This document shows, one piece after another, positions 10,601 to 22,612 of a DNA stretch of 64,000 bases (the first letter of the stretch is position 1; every line of letters begins with the position of its first letter). Source of the stretch: Gracilaria gracilis (Eukaryota; Rhodophyta; Florideophyceae; Gracilariales; Gracilariaceae); the NCBI GenBank assembly GCA_030374805.1, contig JARGSG010000090.1, positions 124,001 through 188,000 on the forward strand, given 5' to 3'. The notes under the pieces are model-generated. The model did no database searches, was not told the origin of the DNA, and saw only the letters and a list, made by a program, of their open reading frames with translations. A program made the translations under genes and the position numbers.

Positions 10601-13600
10601 GGAGTCTCCATCTCATCAGTCGTCCCGACGGTTCGGTAATTTCCATGAGCAAGCGTAGGCAAGAATGGTCCGTGTGTACCCGAAAGTGGGTTCCCATCAA
10701 GTATGGTCTCAACGTTGAGAGGGCCCATACAACGGCAAGGCATTCCTTCTCCGAGACGGAGTAATTCCGGTCGTGCACATTCAGTGATCTCGACCAATAC
10801 CCAATAGGGTGACGTTTGCCAGACTCTTCCACCTGGAACAACGCACAACCAACTTGGTTCGCACTCGCATCAGTGTCAACCTCGTAGGGTAAGCCGGGTT
10901 TCGGCAGGGCCAAGACTGGTGGCGACGTTACAGCTTCAATCAGTGCCGCAAATGCGGACGCTTCCGCATCGCCAAAGGGTTCCAATTCCACTGGTATTAC
11001 TTTCATCAGGAGTTTGTTCAACGGCGAAGCGATATCCGAAAAGTTCGGCACGAAACGACGGTAAACGTTACACAGGCCTAAGAAGGATCGAAGCTCATTT
11101 TGGGTTCTTGGGTGGTTCGCCTCTTTCAAGGATTTTACCCGCACCTCGTCAATAGAGAGCTTACCTGGGCGAATAATATGCCCAAGATTCTTAACCGATT
11201 CGGTGAAAAACTCGCACTTCTTAAGCTTCAAGGTAATCCCTGCGTCCCGTAAAACGGTCATAACTTCCCGTACATGGGTGAGGTGGTCCTCCATGTTATT
11301 GGAAAAGACGACGTCGTCGTCCAAATATACCAAACAGGTGGTCCACTTGAACCTAGCCAGGAGAATATCAACCGCTCGCTGAAACGTTGCGGGGGCATTC
11401 GTTAACCCAAAGGGCATTCTCCGAAAACGGTACAGGCCTTGATGGCACACGAAGGCCGTCTTATCCTTATCTTCTTCCCTTATGGGCACTTGCCAGTATC
11501 CCCAATTGGCATCTAAATTTGTAAACACTTTCGCGCTCCCTAGAGAATCGATATATTCGTCCATACGGGGAATCGGGTATACCTCTTTCAATGTAACCGC
11601 ATTTAACTTTCGGTAATCGATACAAAATCTCCATGATCCATCCGGCTTCGGCACCAAAACAACTGGTGACGCCTAAGGGGATTGAGCCAGCTCAATAACG
11701 CCGGCTCGGAGCATCTTCTCGACTTGAGAGTTTTCTTCTTCTCGGGCCTTCGGTCCTGCCCTGTAAGGGTGTTGCGCAATGGGCCGAGTGTTCGGAAGTA
11801 GATCGATGCAATGCTCTGTGACTCCAATTTTTCCGAGGGTACCATCCCACATGTGCGTAAACTCGCGAAGCATTTCGCGTAGCTTCTCCCGATGGGACTC
11901 CGGTACGTGCTCCAAATTGAGCTTCATTAACTCCCCAACAGGGTTCGTCTGTTCAGTGCCAGGTGGCAACGGCTTAACCCCAAAAGGTGCTGGGGTGTCT
12001 GAACCCGAGTTCTTCTGGGTATCATTCGTATCGGCTTCAAGTGACTCATTCCGTAATTCGGCGAATTCGGCGGCCTCCTCCCCCTCCTAAGTGTCAGATA
12101 CACCGAGCACGGTTCCAATCGGAATCTTTGTGAGTATCACTGCAGCGGGGTGCGGTAGTACCGTGCCAATTACTTGGTTCTTTGTTAACCATTGTTTAGT
12201 TTTGCCAAGATTGGCGACGAGTACCTTAAAGGCTTCATCCGGTTGAATCGTTACAACTCCATTAGCCAAAGCGATCTGGCGCTCTTCATATAGTGCCGGT
12301 GACGGCTGCACTGTGTGTAGACCACACTGTTTGGTGACGACTTCGACCCCCACCTGGGACCCCGGCGGAAGGTGCACCGATTTGAGTACGTGCAACTTCG
12401 TTGATGTTACTGTGCCTTTGGTAGGCTGATGTGCAACCGGAAGCGGTACGTGTTTCCGCGTAGCAGCTCGCAGAGGTCTCCGGACAATCGGAATTATTGA
12501 ACCACCTTCCATTTCTATGGTACGCTTCCGAGGACGGATAATTTCCACAAACCTGTCACAGAAATCACAACCCAGTATAACTGGTGCGGCTAGCGAATCG
12601 CAAACGACGAAATCTACCTTCAAGAGTTGCCTTCCTAATCTTACCAGGAGCGAAATGTAACCAGCCGTACTAATCGGATTGTTGTTGGCATCCGAAATAT
12701 CCATTGATGGACCGTAACGAACACGTTTCTGAAGAGCAGGCGGTATCAGTTTCCTGTAAATAAGGTTAGGAGCAGCGCCTGTGTCTAGGACCGACAACTG
12801 ACGAACCATAAAATGTTCTGAAAGGCCGAGATCGGCGTAAAATTTATAGTTCCGCTTGGCCATGACCAGGATTCTATCCGGGAGACGGGGATTACGTGCC
12901 CGTATCCACGGTCGACAAAGAACACAAAAGTGTCCCGAATCCACGTCGGTGGCTGCCATTTTCCTTGATAGGATCGTAAACGTCGGGGAGCGAAGCGGAG
13001 GCGCCTCGGGCGTCTTCTGCTTCGACTTGGAAGACGCCTCTCCCGTCGGGGAGACTCCCATACTTAGTTTTTCGGAGCCGGAACTGCCTCATGCGGACGA
13101 TTTCCCTCCGCGGGACCTACCTGATTCCCGTTTACCGGTTCGCGACGCTGAGCCTGAAAGTTACTCTGCGCGAAGGCAAGGTTACCATGCATGGTTCCAG
13201 CATCTCTCTGAAGGGCCAACGAATGTTTAGCGCCTTCATAGGATGTTCTGGGGTCCCGTGCCTGTTCCTCGGGCGTCAGAGACTCGAACTGAGTGACGAT
13301 TTTCAACCTATCCTTTGTCGGGACCGTGCACTGCGGTGAAATATGACGAAACTCATAACATTCGTAGCAGATCACTGCGATTGAACCATCGGTGAAACGC
13401 GCTATAACACGACACTGTTGGGTGCTATCCCTCCATCCTGGGCGAGTTGTCCTCATCATGCGACCTCCATAGGATATTGGTGCTGCCGGAACCCGGCGGT
13501 CCTGAGCATACAGCGCCGGATCGCACTCCGTAGACGGCACCGTGGTTGACGGCAATTCCGAGGTGGCAATTGAAGTGCCGATGGAACTCGGATTACTACC

Positions 13601-15155
13601 TATGAGGTGCACATTATCCATGTCCATACTGGCTTCATTCTCATAAGAAAGGGAAAGAGAAGAGTCCGAATTATTGGCAAACAGTACCTTACGAGGCTTC
13701 GACTTGGAGGGACGCCGAGCTCGGAGCGTATCCCCTTCAGCCTGGGCGTACTGTACCAGTTCCAAATAGGTTATCTTCCGATTCTCCTCCCGATAACGGG
13801 CTACCAGTGCCCGAATCACGGGATTTAAACCATCGCCAAACATCGCACATCTTTCCTGTGAAGGATGAACATTACCACAGCGGTGAAAAGCCTTATTCAG
13901 GCGCGTTGAATAAGCCGTTTCCGTTTCTTCCGGACGTTGCTTCAGTTCCCTAAGGGCCGACGTAGCCTGCTGAATGGCATGACCAGTAGCGTATGACCTT
14001 GAGAGGTAATGAACCGCTTCGGGCCAACAAGTAACGCCGCCTTCCGAGGCTCTTGACGATCCAAGGATGGAATTAAACTGGTCTTCAGCCTGACATTTCA
14101 GGTAATAGGGGAGGGCAATTTACGCCTGTACCTCCGTCATTCCGAGAATATCGGCTTCATGAACGAACCTAGAGAGGAAATCCAGCACCCGGATGGGGTC
14201 TTCTCCTGTAAACTCGCAATCCTTGAGTGTCACGCTGAGCTTACGGATGTGCGCCCTCACCTTTTCGGTACTTCTAGAGGTTCTCTTCCCTTCGGACTTC
14301 TGTAACCGATAGGAACGGTACGATAACAACTTCCGATAAAGCGGATTCGTAGGCTTCAACTCCTTAAGACCAGGACACTTAGCTCCCTTCTCCCGGGTAC
14401 GAATTGCACCTTGAGAGGTAAACGTGGCCCTTGAAAGGGACGATCGAGAGTGTCGACGACGACTACCTTCCGAGGCAGCGGACGATGACGACGATGGCGA
14501 GCTGTCCGAGCTGTCAGAGTCAGACGGATCCACGTGGTGGCGAAACTTTTTTTGAGGACTTGCGATGGCTCTCCTTATCAGAGTGATGAACGAAATCTTT
14601 CGAAACAGACTTCTCCCGTGGGGGGACTTCTGCTTCTTCATCCATCCTAATAATGGCTTCGAGGGTACCTAGACGGGCGTGAATTTGATCCGTTGTGGCA
14701 CGGAACTCTTCCATTGTCCGATAATAGCCATCCACGAAACCCTGTGGGGAACCAAAGCACTCCAGAATTGAGTTCATTTCCTGTCTAAGGAGCTGGATTT
14801 CTCCCGAAACATCTCTCATTTGAGCGTCTTTCACTTCCTCGCGAAGTAATTCGACCTCCTTTTTGAATGCAGCTTGAGAGCTAGCTCTCATCGCGCTCTG
14901 GGCCTCAAGCATGCGAACTTGAGTATCCAATTCGGATAATACTGCGTCAGTTGCCGCAGGAGCGGATAAGGGTCCTTCCAGAGGAACGGAAGGGAGCCCG
15001 GTCACTGGGGCATCAGACGTCTTCGACGTTTGTTTCCGGCTCCCAGAGTTCTTCTCCTTCACCAGTAGCGGTTCAGGAACTGACCGCGCTTGCGGGGGTA
15101 AACCAGAACCGACAGAACGGGCCTTGGACGGACTTGGCCGTTTTCCGGATCCCAT
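7695..15155 (-). mobile_element. Gypsy-2, decayed Ty3/gypsy retrotransposon with chromodomain
   Basis: On the minus strand, gag lies at about 13-15.2 kb, an aspartic-protease-like region near 12.1-13.0 kb, reverse transcriptase and RNase H at about 10.0-11.9 kb, integrase near 9.2-10.0 kb, a low-complexity linker near 8.5-9.2 kb and a chromodomain at 7.7-7.9 kb. Visible blocks include the RT box YLDDDVVFS, RNase H VDTDASANQVG and integrase YHPQANGQVERFNRT. The frame is broken in roughly eight places, so this is an old copy. I did not find its LTRs: the right one may lie in 15.2-16.2 kb and the left one may be outside the window. It belongs to a different gypsy lineage from Gypsy-1 and Gypsy-3, since its RT and integrase blocks are of the common YLDD type. 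Confidence 0.9.
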
Positions 15156-16200
15156 TCCAGTGACAGAATTAAACCCAAGCGGGGAAACAACTTCAAAAAC
15201 AACAACAAACTTCTAGTTTCGAACTCTTATAAGTACTACTTCAATTAAACTTCCTTTTCAGGCTCTAGTCCACTAGACTCTTCTAGATCGGGAGACCAGA
15301 ATGAAGACCAAACCCCAAAGAGGGTACGTGTCCACCAGGGTGTCCGAGTACTGCTCCCACAAAAGGGTGAACTCAGAAGTAGAGCCCTCTGCCCGTGCGC
15401 GTGCCGCGTGGCAGCCGGGTGTAAACCGGAGACGGTGCTGGAATAACCTGCAGAGGTAAACAAGAGCGTGGGCCTAGAGAGAAATAACCGACGACGGATC
15501 AAGAGAGAACGAGTCTAGGAGTGGAGCGAACGGTGCCGTAAGACGGTGTAATGCTCTTACAGAGAACCACACGAGCGAAGCTACGGCCCGTGCCAACGAC
15601 GGGAACAGGGCCGATAGCGGAACGAGACACACACACGAGTGTCCAAATATAACTCTATACAGAGACGGAAGCGAGACCTGCACCAGGAAAACGATGAACT
15701 AAACAAAGATCCGGTACCTCGGAGAACGACAACAAATACAACCTGATACTGGGGTACTCAATGAAACAAGCCAGAAACTGGTAGTAAAGAACTTCCTTAG
15801 GGACCCTGAGGGGTGATTGTACCGAAACCAGTCGTGGTTACTTTCCTTAGAAAAGTCGTGAACCTACGTAGGCAGTAGCAACCATGGCCCGGCCTTCGGG
15901 ATGAAGACCACGTACTTCAAGAAGAAGATACGACTCAGGTGAGTTTTACTTAGTAGCTTCAGGGCGAGATCGCCCGAGCATATATACTATCTACTTTATC
16001 TAGGGCTGCGCACTCCCACGAGGGCTATACACGTGGACAACCCAGTGTTAGGGTGCCAAGGTATCTACCCAGCGGGTGTGACGCCAAATAGCTGGACAAA
16101 TATGCCACAAGGCCCTACTGTACACCCATTTCATAGGTTCTATCCCCGATTCACCTAACAAGGTACGTCCCAACAATATTTCCAATTTCACCCGAAACGG
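15156..16200. other. Leader or LTR candidate upstream of Gypsy-2 gag
   Basis: About 1 kb lies between Gypsy-2 gag and the decayed host gene at 16.2 kb. On the minus strand this is where the 5' LTR and leader of Gypsy-2 should be. There is no convincing coding content. I could not pair it with a second copy inside the window, so the LTR call stays open. Confidence 0.35.
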
Positions 16201-16224
16201 GGTCCATATTCATAGTCTAACACG

Positions 16225-17323
16225 TTAGGGCTCAATGGATAGAGCTTCATTATGAGAAACGTCATTGTGCCGACATCGGATTGCCATTGCTCTACATAAA
16301 ACAGGGGCCCTCTTTGCCAAAGTGTAGCGTACCTTCTTGTACTTTGCTCGAAAAGAGATGCACCCTTCTGCGTTGCAGTGAGCAACGCGGTGCGGTTTTG
16401 CTGCGCTCTTAGTGACATATTCAGGGAAGCAACAAATCCAGACCAACAGGCATACAGTGGCTCCGCATCTGTGAGACCAGTGACCTTCTGTGTACCTTCG
16501 AAAAATTAGAACAGCTCTTCGTTGGAAACGTTACACCGTCTCTCCGCAACACCATCTCGAAGCGTTCGGATGTTATCAGTATTAACTCTTCTCTCACTCT
16601 GTTCGAGAACCCTGTCCAATCCAAGGCGTTTGTAATTTTCCGACAGAGCATCCGCGGAACGAGATCCCAAAGGCAACATTTTCACCATAGTTTCGGTATC
16701 AGTGCCTGCTGATTTGAGAAGCACCATGAGCTTGTCGACAGAATGATTATTCTGGTTGAGGTACGACGGGATAATAGCGGTCATGAAATCAAGATCAATG
16801 CCCGATGATATTGCAGAATGAGATGATAAAGATTTAAGCACACCCGGCGAGAGCATCTGACGCTCCAACATACTGGCCACAGCAACAGCGAGATTGGCCC
16901 GCGGTTCCTCCTCATAAACAGCCAAGCAGGAGAGAATATTGGTGAGCACGCTGTCGTATCGGGCTCGGAGAAATGGCTTTCGTCTCATCAGCTGGTGCAT
17001 GATATCCACGACGGACAACACATTTTCATCATCATCCGAGTTAAAAAGGTAATGATCCGTGGGCTTGGGGTTCATACGAACTGCTCCGCCGGGCTCGACA
17101 ATATTTCGTGCATTCATGACCTCACAGAATACTTCGCCATAGCGATTATAATCAAATTCTTCGGAAGAAAGAACTGGGATCGCATCCGGTGTGTGCCATG
17201 CGTTTCGAGTTCCTCGAACAGACTAGTTCGAAACGAATCGGGGTCGAGTTTGGTTTGAATGTTACGCTTTCGAGTCTTTGCGACACCTGTTCCCAGATTG
17301 GGGCGCAATTCCTTGGACCCCAT
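16225..17323 (-). pseudogene. Decayed eIF5-mimic protein gene (BZW / 5MP type)
   Basis: The minus strand encodes a start MGSKELRPNLG followed by TRKRNIQTKLDPDSF, which matches the conserved opening of BZW/5MP proteins (FKTRKR...FDPTQF). After a change of frame near 17.15-17.2 kb comes FDYNRYGEVFCEVM and VEPGG, again like the family (LDYRRYAETLFD...LAPGG). A helical region of about 200 residues runs from 17117 to a stop at 16506, and W2-like coding seems to continue in broken frames to about 16.23 kb. Family proteins are about 400-420 residues and compete with eIF5 for eIF2, tuning start-codon choice. Here the frame is broken and the C-terminal W2 domain is eroded, so I call it a pseudogene. 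It lies between Gypsy-2 and the region left of Gypsy-3. A functional copy should exist elsewhere in the genome. Confidence 0.65.
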
Positions 17324-17842
17324 CTGAAAGATAAAAATCGAGAAACGGTTCTAGATCGCAGCCAGGAGAACGCGCTTGAGATGAAATCTGAAGCACAAGA
17401 AAACGGCTTGTATAAAGGCGTAATAAAGCAAGGCGTCCGGCGACGCGATACAGATCAACGATAGCACACGGTGGCCTCGGGGCGGCGTCATCGTGGAGAC
17501 TCTCCACTGGAGAGTGCAAATAGTTCACGTTTGCACGTGGCACATGCGCTGCACAGTCGCATGTTTTGCGCCGCTTTGTTTGTGAACGTCTGGAATCGTA
17601 AGATTACGATGCGCAGATTCGGTGTCGCGAGCCGCAGGTCTTCCGCTCGAAACGGTCAGACAACGAGACCCACCGCGCGCGTTGCGCTTTAGAGCGCGCC
17701 TATCCAACCGCATTTTCATGTGCCTGTCCGTGCCCCCCCACCTTCACCGCCATGTCACCGCCACCGCCGTTACCCTTTTTCAACACATCTCCTTCCTTCA
17801 CCCCGAGTCCTTCCTTCCCGCTCGCCCACCAATCCCGCAATA
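17324..17842. other. Intergenic, no gene seen
   Basis: This stretch lies upstream of the decayed 5MP gene and of the short plus-strand frame starting at 17843. Its right end is rich in C and T, like the leader of the plus-strand frame. I see no RNA gene or repeat in it. Confidence 0.4.
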
Positions 17843-18094
17843 ATGGACGTCCAACGAGCCGTCTCCGACCTGCATCTGCGCCACTCAATTGCTCCGCGAG
17901 TGCTGGATAATTCCCTTCCAATGTCCTCGCTTGTGTCTACATCTCTCTTCTCCGTGCCAGTTGCTCCCTCAGATGCGTCTTTAATGTCATCGTCTCCCTC
18001 CACGCTCATTACAACCTTCGTTGGGCGCGACACCGGCGCGCAGGTCAAATTGGCGAGCAGTGTTGATGACCGGCGCAAAAAAAATTCTCCTTGA
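17843..18094 (+). CDS. Short Ser-rich frame, possible 5' fragment of a gene
   Basis: An ATG at 17843 after a pyrimidine-rich leader opens an 83-codon frame rich in Ser, Leu and Val (MDVQRAVSDLHLRHS). It ends just after an A8 run at 18078-18085, exactly where recognisable cysteine-rich coding on the other strand stops. This looks like a junction that joined the head of one gene to the tail of another. I recognise no family. Confidence 0.25.
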   Translation: MDVQRAVSDLHLRHSIAPRVLDNSLPMSSLVSTSLFSVPVAPSDASLMSSSPSTLITTFVGRDTGAQVKLASSVDDRRKKNSP

Positions 18095-18416
18095 CAAACA
18101 AGACCTTCTTTGCCCATAACGAACGAATTCTGTCCACATCGCTTACGGAGGTCCACTGGAGTAACACATTTCTTCTCCATATCATACCCTGCACAAGTAG
18201 TATCATCTAAACACAGAGAGATTTTCGCAGTGCAGTCACCTCCCCTGGGGTTCTTGCAGAACCCTTTCTGACAGACTAATTCTTTCCTGGGAACACTGAA
18301 TGCATCCTGCCTACAAGGCTTTCGAAGTTCCTTAGGTGCCACGCATTTCTTCCTCGTATCTGTACCAGTGCATACAGAGCCGTCCACACAGACAGACCCC
18401 TTTGGCTCGCAATCAT
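18090..18416 (-). pseudogene. Secreted cysteine-rich repeat protein, 3' piece
   Basis: The minus strand encodes about two cysteine-rich units of about 53 residues, each with the pattern C, C, C, KKCV-P-L-K-C, then VC and C (for example RKKCVAPKELRKPC and EKKCVTPVDLRKRC). The frame enters directly from the left LTR of Gypsy-3, and the upstream coding resumes on the far side of that element at 25226-25302. The cysteine pattern stops near 18.09 kb, where the gene seems truncated. I recognise no named family; the pattern suggests a disulfide-rich extracellular protein. Confidence 0.6.
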
Positions 18417-18707
18417 TGTTGACTCGTCTGGATTTGCTCCGCGCAACGTTCCACCGCAAGGACGGAGAATGGGCACACAGAGAACTCTGACCCTCCAGAG
18501 TTCCGCCCCCGAACTCCGTTCAAGGAGTTCGGAACATTTTATTCTTACGCAAATGAAACTGATTGTTTACGTATCAGATCACCCGGCATAGGTCTTAGCG
18601 CTCTCACGTAAAAAAATGTAAGCTGCATGTTACGTAAGGCGCTAAGAATCTTCTGCGCTCACTATCTGATTCTTTTTTGATTCCCAGCACAGGAGATCTG
18701 GTCAACA
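18417..18707 (-). repeat. 3' LTR of Gypsy-3
   Basis: It is 291 bp with TG and CA ends. It contains several inverted repeats, including CCGAACTCC/GGAGTTCGG around a six-base loop, AACTCT/AGAGTT, and CTTAGCGC paired with GCGCTAAG. Confidence 0.93.
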
Positions 18708-21041
18708 GCTCCCCCATGATCAAATATGCAGAACGAATCAAATAGTTGGTCATATGAATTTGATTAGTCTCTTTTGACGTGCAGTGCCTTCCGATCTCAA
18801 CACCTTGAGATAATCGTTGACCAGGTCCGGAACATCAGACTGTAGATTTTCAAGGCTGACCCAGTCGCTCTCGTCTTCAAATCCTTTCCACCTAAACAGC
18901 AGTTCAATGTTACCATCGTTTGTCCGAATATCTTCGAAATCGTCCACAACTAGTAACTCGTTCTGTTGGTAAGACAAGTGATTTGTAATTTCTTCATCAA
19001 TTTCGAAATCACGGTTCCGGAAGAACTTCAAACGTCTTCCTTGCACCAGTTGCCTTTGTTTGGTAGTAAGATGCTCGACGTCGAATATGTAGTTGCTCTT
19101 GCATTCCACAACACGAAATGGACCAGTCCATCGCAGTACCAATTTGCGCTTGCCCTTCTTCTGTGGAGAACCTTTGAGAACGTAGTCTCCTTCAGAGAAG
19201 TTAATCGGTCTGAATCCCGTCTTGCGATTTTGTGACTCAATTGCAGCTTTCCTGTTTTTACTTGAAGAAAAAGCGACCTCTCGGTGCATGCGGTCCATTA
19301 CCGCTTTGCAGTCTTCCAACCCTTTGAGCTGTTTAATGCGTGTTTCACTGATCGATGCAGTTTGAATCTTTCCTTTCCGCTCGACCATGGCAGCAAATGG
19401 ACGATCTTGCTCGAGGCATGTGAATACTTCTTGAGAAAACTTGTAATTTAACCTTTTCAATGGGGAGTTATTTAGTGCGGACTGCACAATGGGCATTATG
19501 CTTGGCCAAGACGATAGTGGGAGCTGGAACTCTGACATGAGAGATCTGGAGATCTTCGACAATTCCATACACACCACTTCTAATGTTCCATTACTCCACG
19601 GTGCATAGGCCAAAGTAAAGTGGTGTTGGGTGTGCAATTGGTCCTTCAGGTTGGCGATCACTGTGTTTTTGAAGTGACTGCCTTGATCTGAAACCCAAGT
19701 CCTTGCAGTTCCAAATGCGGCGAACCACTGAATAAGAGTTTCGGCTGTCGTTTCTGCTGTTGCGTCTTTTGTAGGTCGTAGCCATACGTATCCATACAAA
19801 TCGCCTTTGACGACTTAGACATATTTGAAATGGTTCCTTCCTTTTCCCATGCTCCAGTAGTCAAAGTGGATCATCTCGTTTGGCTTTGTAGCATGCATGG
19901 CGGAACGAAGCGGGCGTGGAACTATGTACCCAGGCTGGCTAGCGAGACAGTAGAGGAAAGAGGAGATAAAGGCATGGACGTCTTTAGGAAGTCCGTCCCA
20001 AATGAAAAATCGGTCGATGTTTGCCTTCGTTGATTCTTCCGCTCGCTGCCCTTTTGCTACAGCGTGCGCTGCTATTAAAATTCGCATCTGGCACGCCACT
20101 CCATCGCCTGGGATCCAGAGGCGACCTTGGGTGTCCTGCCACACTCCATTGACCTTGAGGAGGCCCTGTGGAAGCTTATGGTGGCATTTCTGCTGTTCGT
20201 CTTTGATATCATGCCGTTTAGGCCAGTCCAGTTCTTTGCTGGCTTCAGGGTTCACCGGAGCCAATATTATAGTCTTGCAGGCGATCCGCGATTTCATCTG
20301 CACAACATCTGGTGTCTTAACGGCCCACCGTGTTCACATGTCGGCCCAAACATTGCGTTTGCCATGCAGATGCTGGATGATGTACCTGAAACCACTTAGC
20401 TTCATTGCCCATCTCATCAACTTGCTTGCTGTGTGCCGTGGTACGCTAGGATTTCTCCCATATGGGTCATACATGTTCACTAAATTTGCGTGGTCTGTAA
20501 ATATTGTCACAACTCGACCCATTACAAGGTGGTCTAGCCTTGTCATGGCTTCCACAATTGCAAATCCTTCTTTCTCTGGGGTGCTCCAGTGCTCTGCAGA
20601 GTCTCTGAAAGCGCCTGAGAGAAATGCTAGTGGCTCATGCTCCTGTAAATCGAGGTCTAGTTTCCTTTGTTCGTCCGGAATTTGGGTCAGGATAGCTGCC
20701 CAATGAGTTTCGGAAGCATCTGTGAACAGGCAAATTGAATGATTTTTCTTCGGATGCGCCAACTTCGCTGTAGAGACGAGATGACTTTTTACATCCTCAA
20801 ACGCAAGTTGATGCGCAGCATTCCACTTCTCTGATAGGTGTATCTTCCTTACCGCTGTCTTCCTATGTGATCCTGCGGTTGGGTAAGGTTCCTCCATGAG
20901 ATTGTGTAGTGGCTGTATTCTCCGGACATAGTCCGGGATGGATGTACGCATCCAATTGGTTGCACAAAGCAGTTGTTGAAGTTCTCCGGCGGTGTTTGGT
21001 GTCTTCATATCAACAAGGGTCTCAAAGCAGCGTGGGTCATA

Positions 21042-22612
21042 CAGTCCCCGAAATCGCTATAAATCCAAAAACATATCCAGGTCCTAACAACAAACCTTAT
21101 CGCAAAGGTTTGTTAGAGCGATACATGTAGTTTCCACATGCAGTCACGAGCAAAATAGAATCATGAAACCACAAAAACCGTGTTCGGTTACTTTGCAAAA
21201 CTTTAAAACATACATCGAAAGTTTTTTAGATCCACGAACTTTTATAAAGCCCAGTAAATGTTTTGTTGCCTTGCTCCGAAACCAAAAGCGCGCCAACATT
21301 CAAATTCACAGGACCTCTATAAAGGCACGAGACTCGCCCACACGCCGACTTTCACGAAGAAAGCCCATCAAAAATGCCTCGTGGACGGCTTTTAACAAAC
21401 CAAGAGAAAGGACTCATCCTTGCCCACCACAGCCACGGCCTATCTCAACGAGACATTGCCGAAGAGCTGGGAAGGAGCCGTGGATGCATTCAAAAGTTCT
21501 TGGCTAAGCCGAAACCCAGCCAACAACGCGCATTTAAGCCAAGAAACGTAAAACTTTCCAACACAACTATCCGCGCCATCGTTCGACAGGCAACAAGAAC
21601 ACGATGCAGCGCTGCCGATATCCAAAAGCAATATGATTTGCCAGTGACGGTTCGAAGGGTACAGCAGATTTTGTCCAACACTCCACACCTGCGCTACCAG
21701 CGAATGCCTCGTGGCCCGTACATGAGTAAGTCACATAAGCTCAATCGCCTGGAATGGGCTCGTAGAAAGCTCGAATTTGGGGCAGTGAAGTGGAAGCGAG
21801 TCATCTTCAGTGACGAAAAGAAGTTCAATTTAGACGGTCCTGATGAACTAGCGTCTTACTGGCACGATTTGCGCACCACTCCGGACATCTTTTCTAAGCG
21901 CCAACAAGGGGGAGATTCGCTGATGATTTGGGCAGCAATTTCTTACTACGGGATAAGCGATGTAGACCGAGTTCAGGGCAACCAAGACTCCGTGAAGTAC
22001 TGTGAGACCTTAGGAAGAACGCTACTTCCTTTTGCAGCTGATGCTTGTGGTGAAAGGTGGACGTTGATGCATGATGGTGCCTCTACACACCGCTCAAACT
22101 ATACCAAAAAGTGGCTTTCGGACCATGATATTGACGTTTTGGACTGGCCTGCCAAATCTCCAGACCTCAATCCCATTGAGAACGTGTGGGGTCGGTTGGC
22201 GAGGGCAGTCTACGAAGGAGGAATTCATTTCGAAAACAGAGAAGAGTTGGCAAAAAAGGTTGTCGATTGTTGGTACAAAATTGAGGACGATTACCTCAGG
22301 TCTTTATATCATTCAATGCCCCGTCGTTTGGTGGCCGTAATTGAAGGAAAGGGGGCGACTACAAAGTACTAGTTTGTATCAGCTAACTTTCTTCTTGTTC
22401 TGGTCTATATAAGATTTCATGGCTTTTTATAAGTTTCGATCAAGTTCTGTTGCAATAAAAAGGAATGTGTTGTTTACTTTTGTGGCTTTTGCTACTCTAC
22501 GTGTTATGTTTGGCCTTCTGGTTCAGGCCACAGTTGCGAAAGCGATGTATCGTGGTTGGTACTGAGCAGAAGAACCTAAAGAATTTTGGATCTATAGGCC
22601 TTTCGGGGACTG
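21042..22612 (+). mobile_element. Whole Tc1-type DNA transposon inside Gypsy-3
   Basis: The 1571-bp element is flanked by TA on both sides (21040-21041 and 22613-22614). Its terminal inverted repeats begin CAGTCCCCGAAA and agree at about 25 of 29 positions (21042-21070 against the complement of 22584-22612). It holds one uninterrupted transposase gene. A subterminal hairpin, AACAAACCTT/AAGGTTTGTT, lies at 21089-21114. It must have arrived after Gypsy-3 inserted. Confidence 0.95.
21374..22372 (+). CDS. Tc1-type transposase (DD34E), 332 residues
   Basis: The protein has the usual paired helix-turn-helix head: HGLSQRDIAEELGRSRGCI at about residues 20-40 and a second, IQKQYDLPVTVRRVQQIL, near 75-100. 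The catalytic core shows FSDEKKF, then MHDGASTH, then SPDLNPIENVW. Exactly 34 residues lie between the second Asp and the Glu, which is the DD34E signature of the Tc1 branch of Tc1/mariner. The length is normal for the family and the frame is intact from ATG to stop. It binds the terminal inverted repeats and moves the element by cut and paste into TA targets. Whether it is still expressed cannot be told from the sequence. Confidence 0.95.
   Translation: MPRGRLLTNQEKGLILAHHSHGLSQRDIAEELGRSRGCIQKFLAKPKPSQQRAFKPRNVKLSNTTIRAIVRQATRTRCSAADIQKQYDLPVTVRRVQQILSNTPHLRYQRMPRGPYMSKSHKLNRLEWARRKLEFGAVKWKRVIFSDEKKFNLDGPDELASYWHDLRTTPDIFSKRQQGGDSLMIWAAISYYGISDVDRVQGNQDSVKYCETLGRTLLPFAADACGERWTLMHDGASTHRSNYTKKWLSDHDIDVLDWPAKSPDLNPIENVWGRLARAVYEGGIHFENREELAKKVVDCWYKIEDDYLRSLYHSMPRRLVAVIEGKGATTKY

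Noticed and set aside
7315-16200. LTR pair for Gypsy-2 between 7.3-7.7 kb and 15.2-16.2 kb.
   Set aside because: I compared the two stretches by eye and found no repeated block; a dot plot including sequence left of the window would decide.
16222-16290. GGGCTCAATGGATAGAGC looked like the D-arm of a tRNA gene.
   Set aside because: No matching B-box (GGTTCGANTCC type), anticodon stem or acceptor pairing follows at the right distance.
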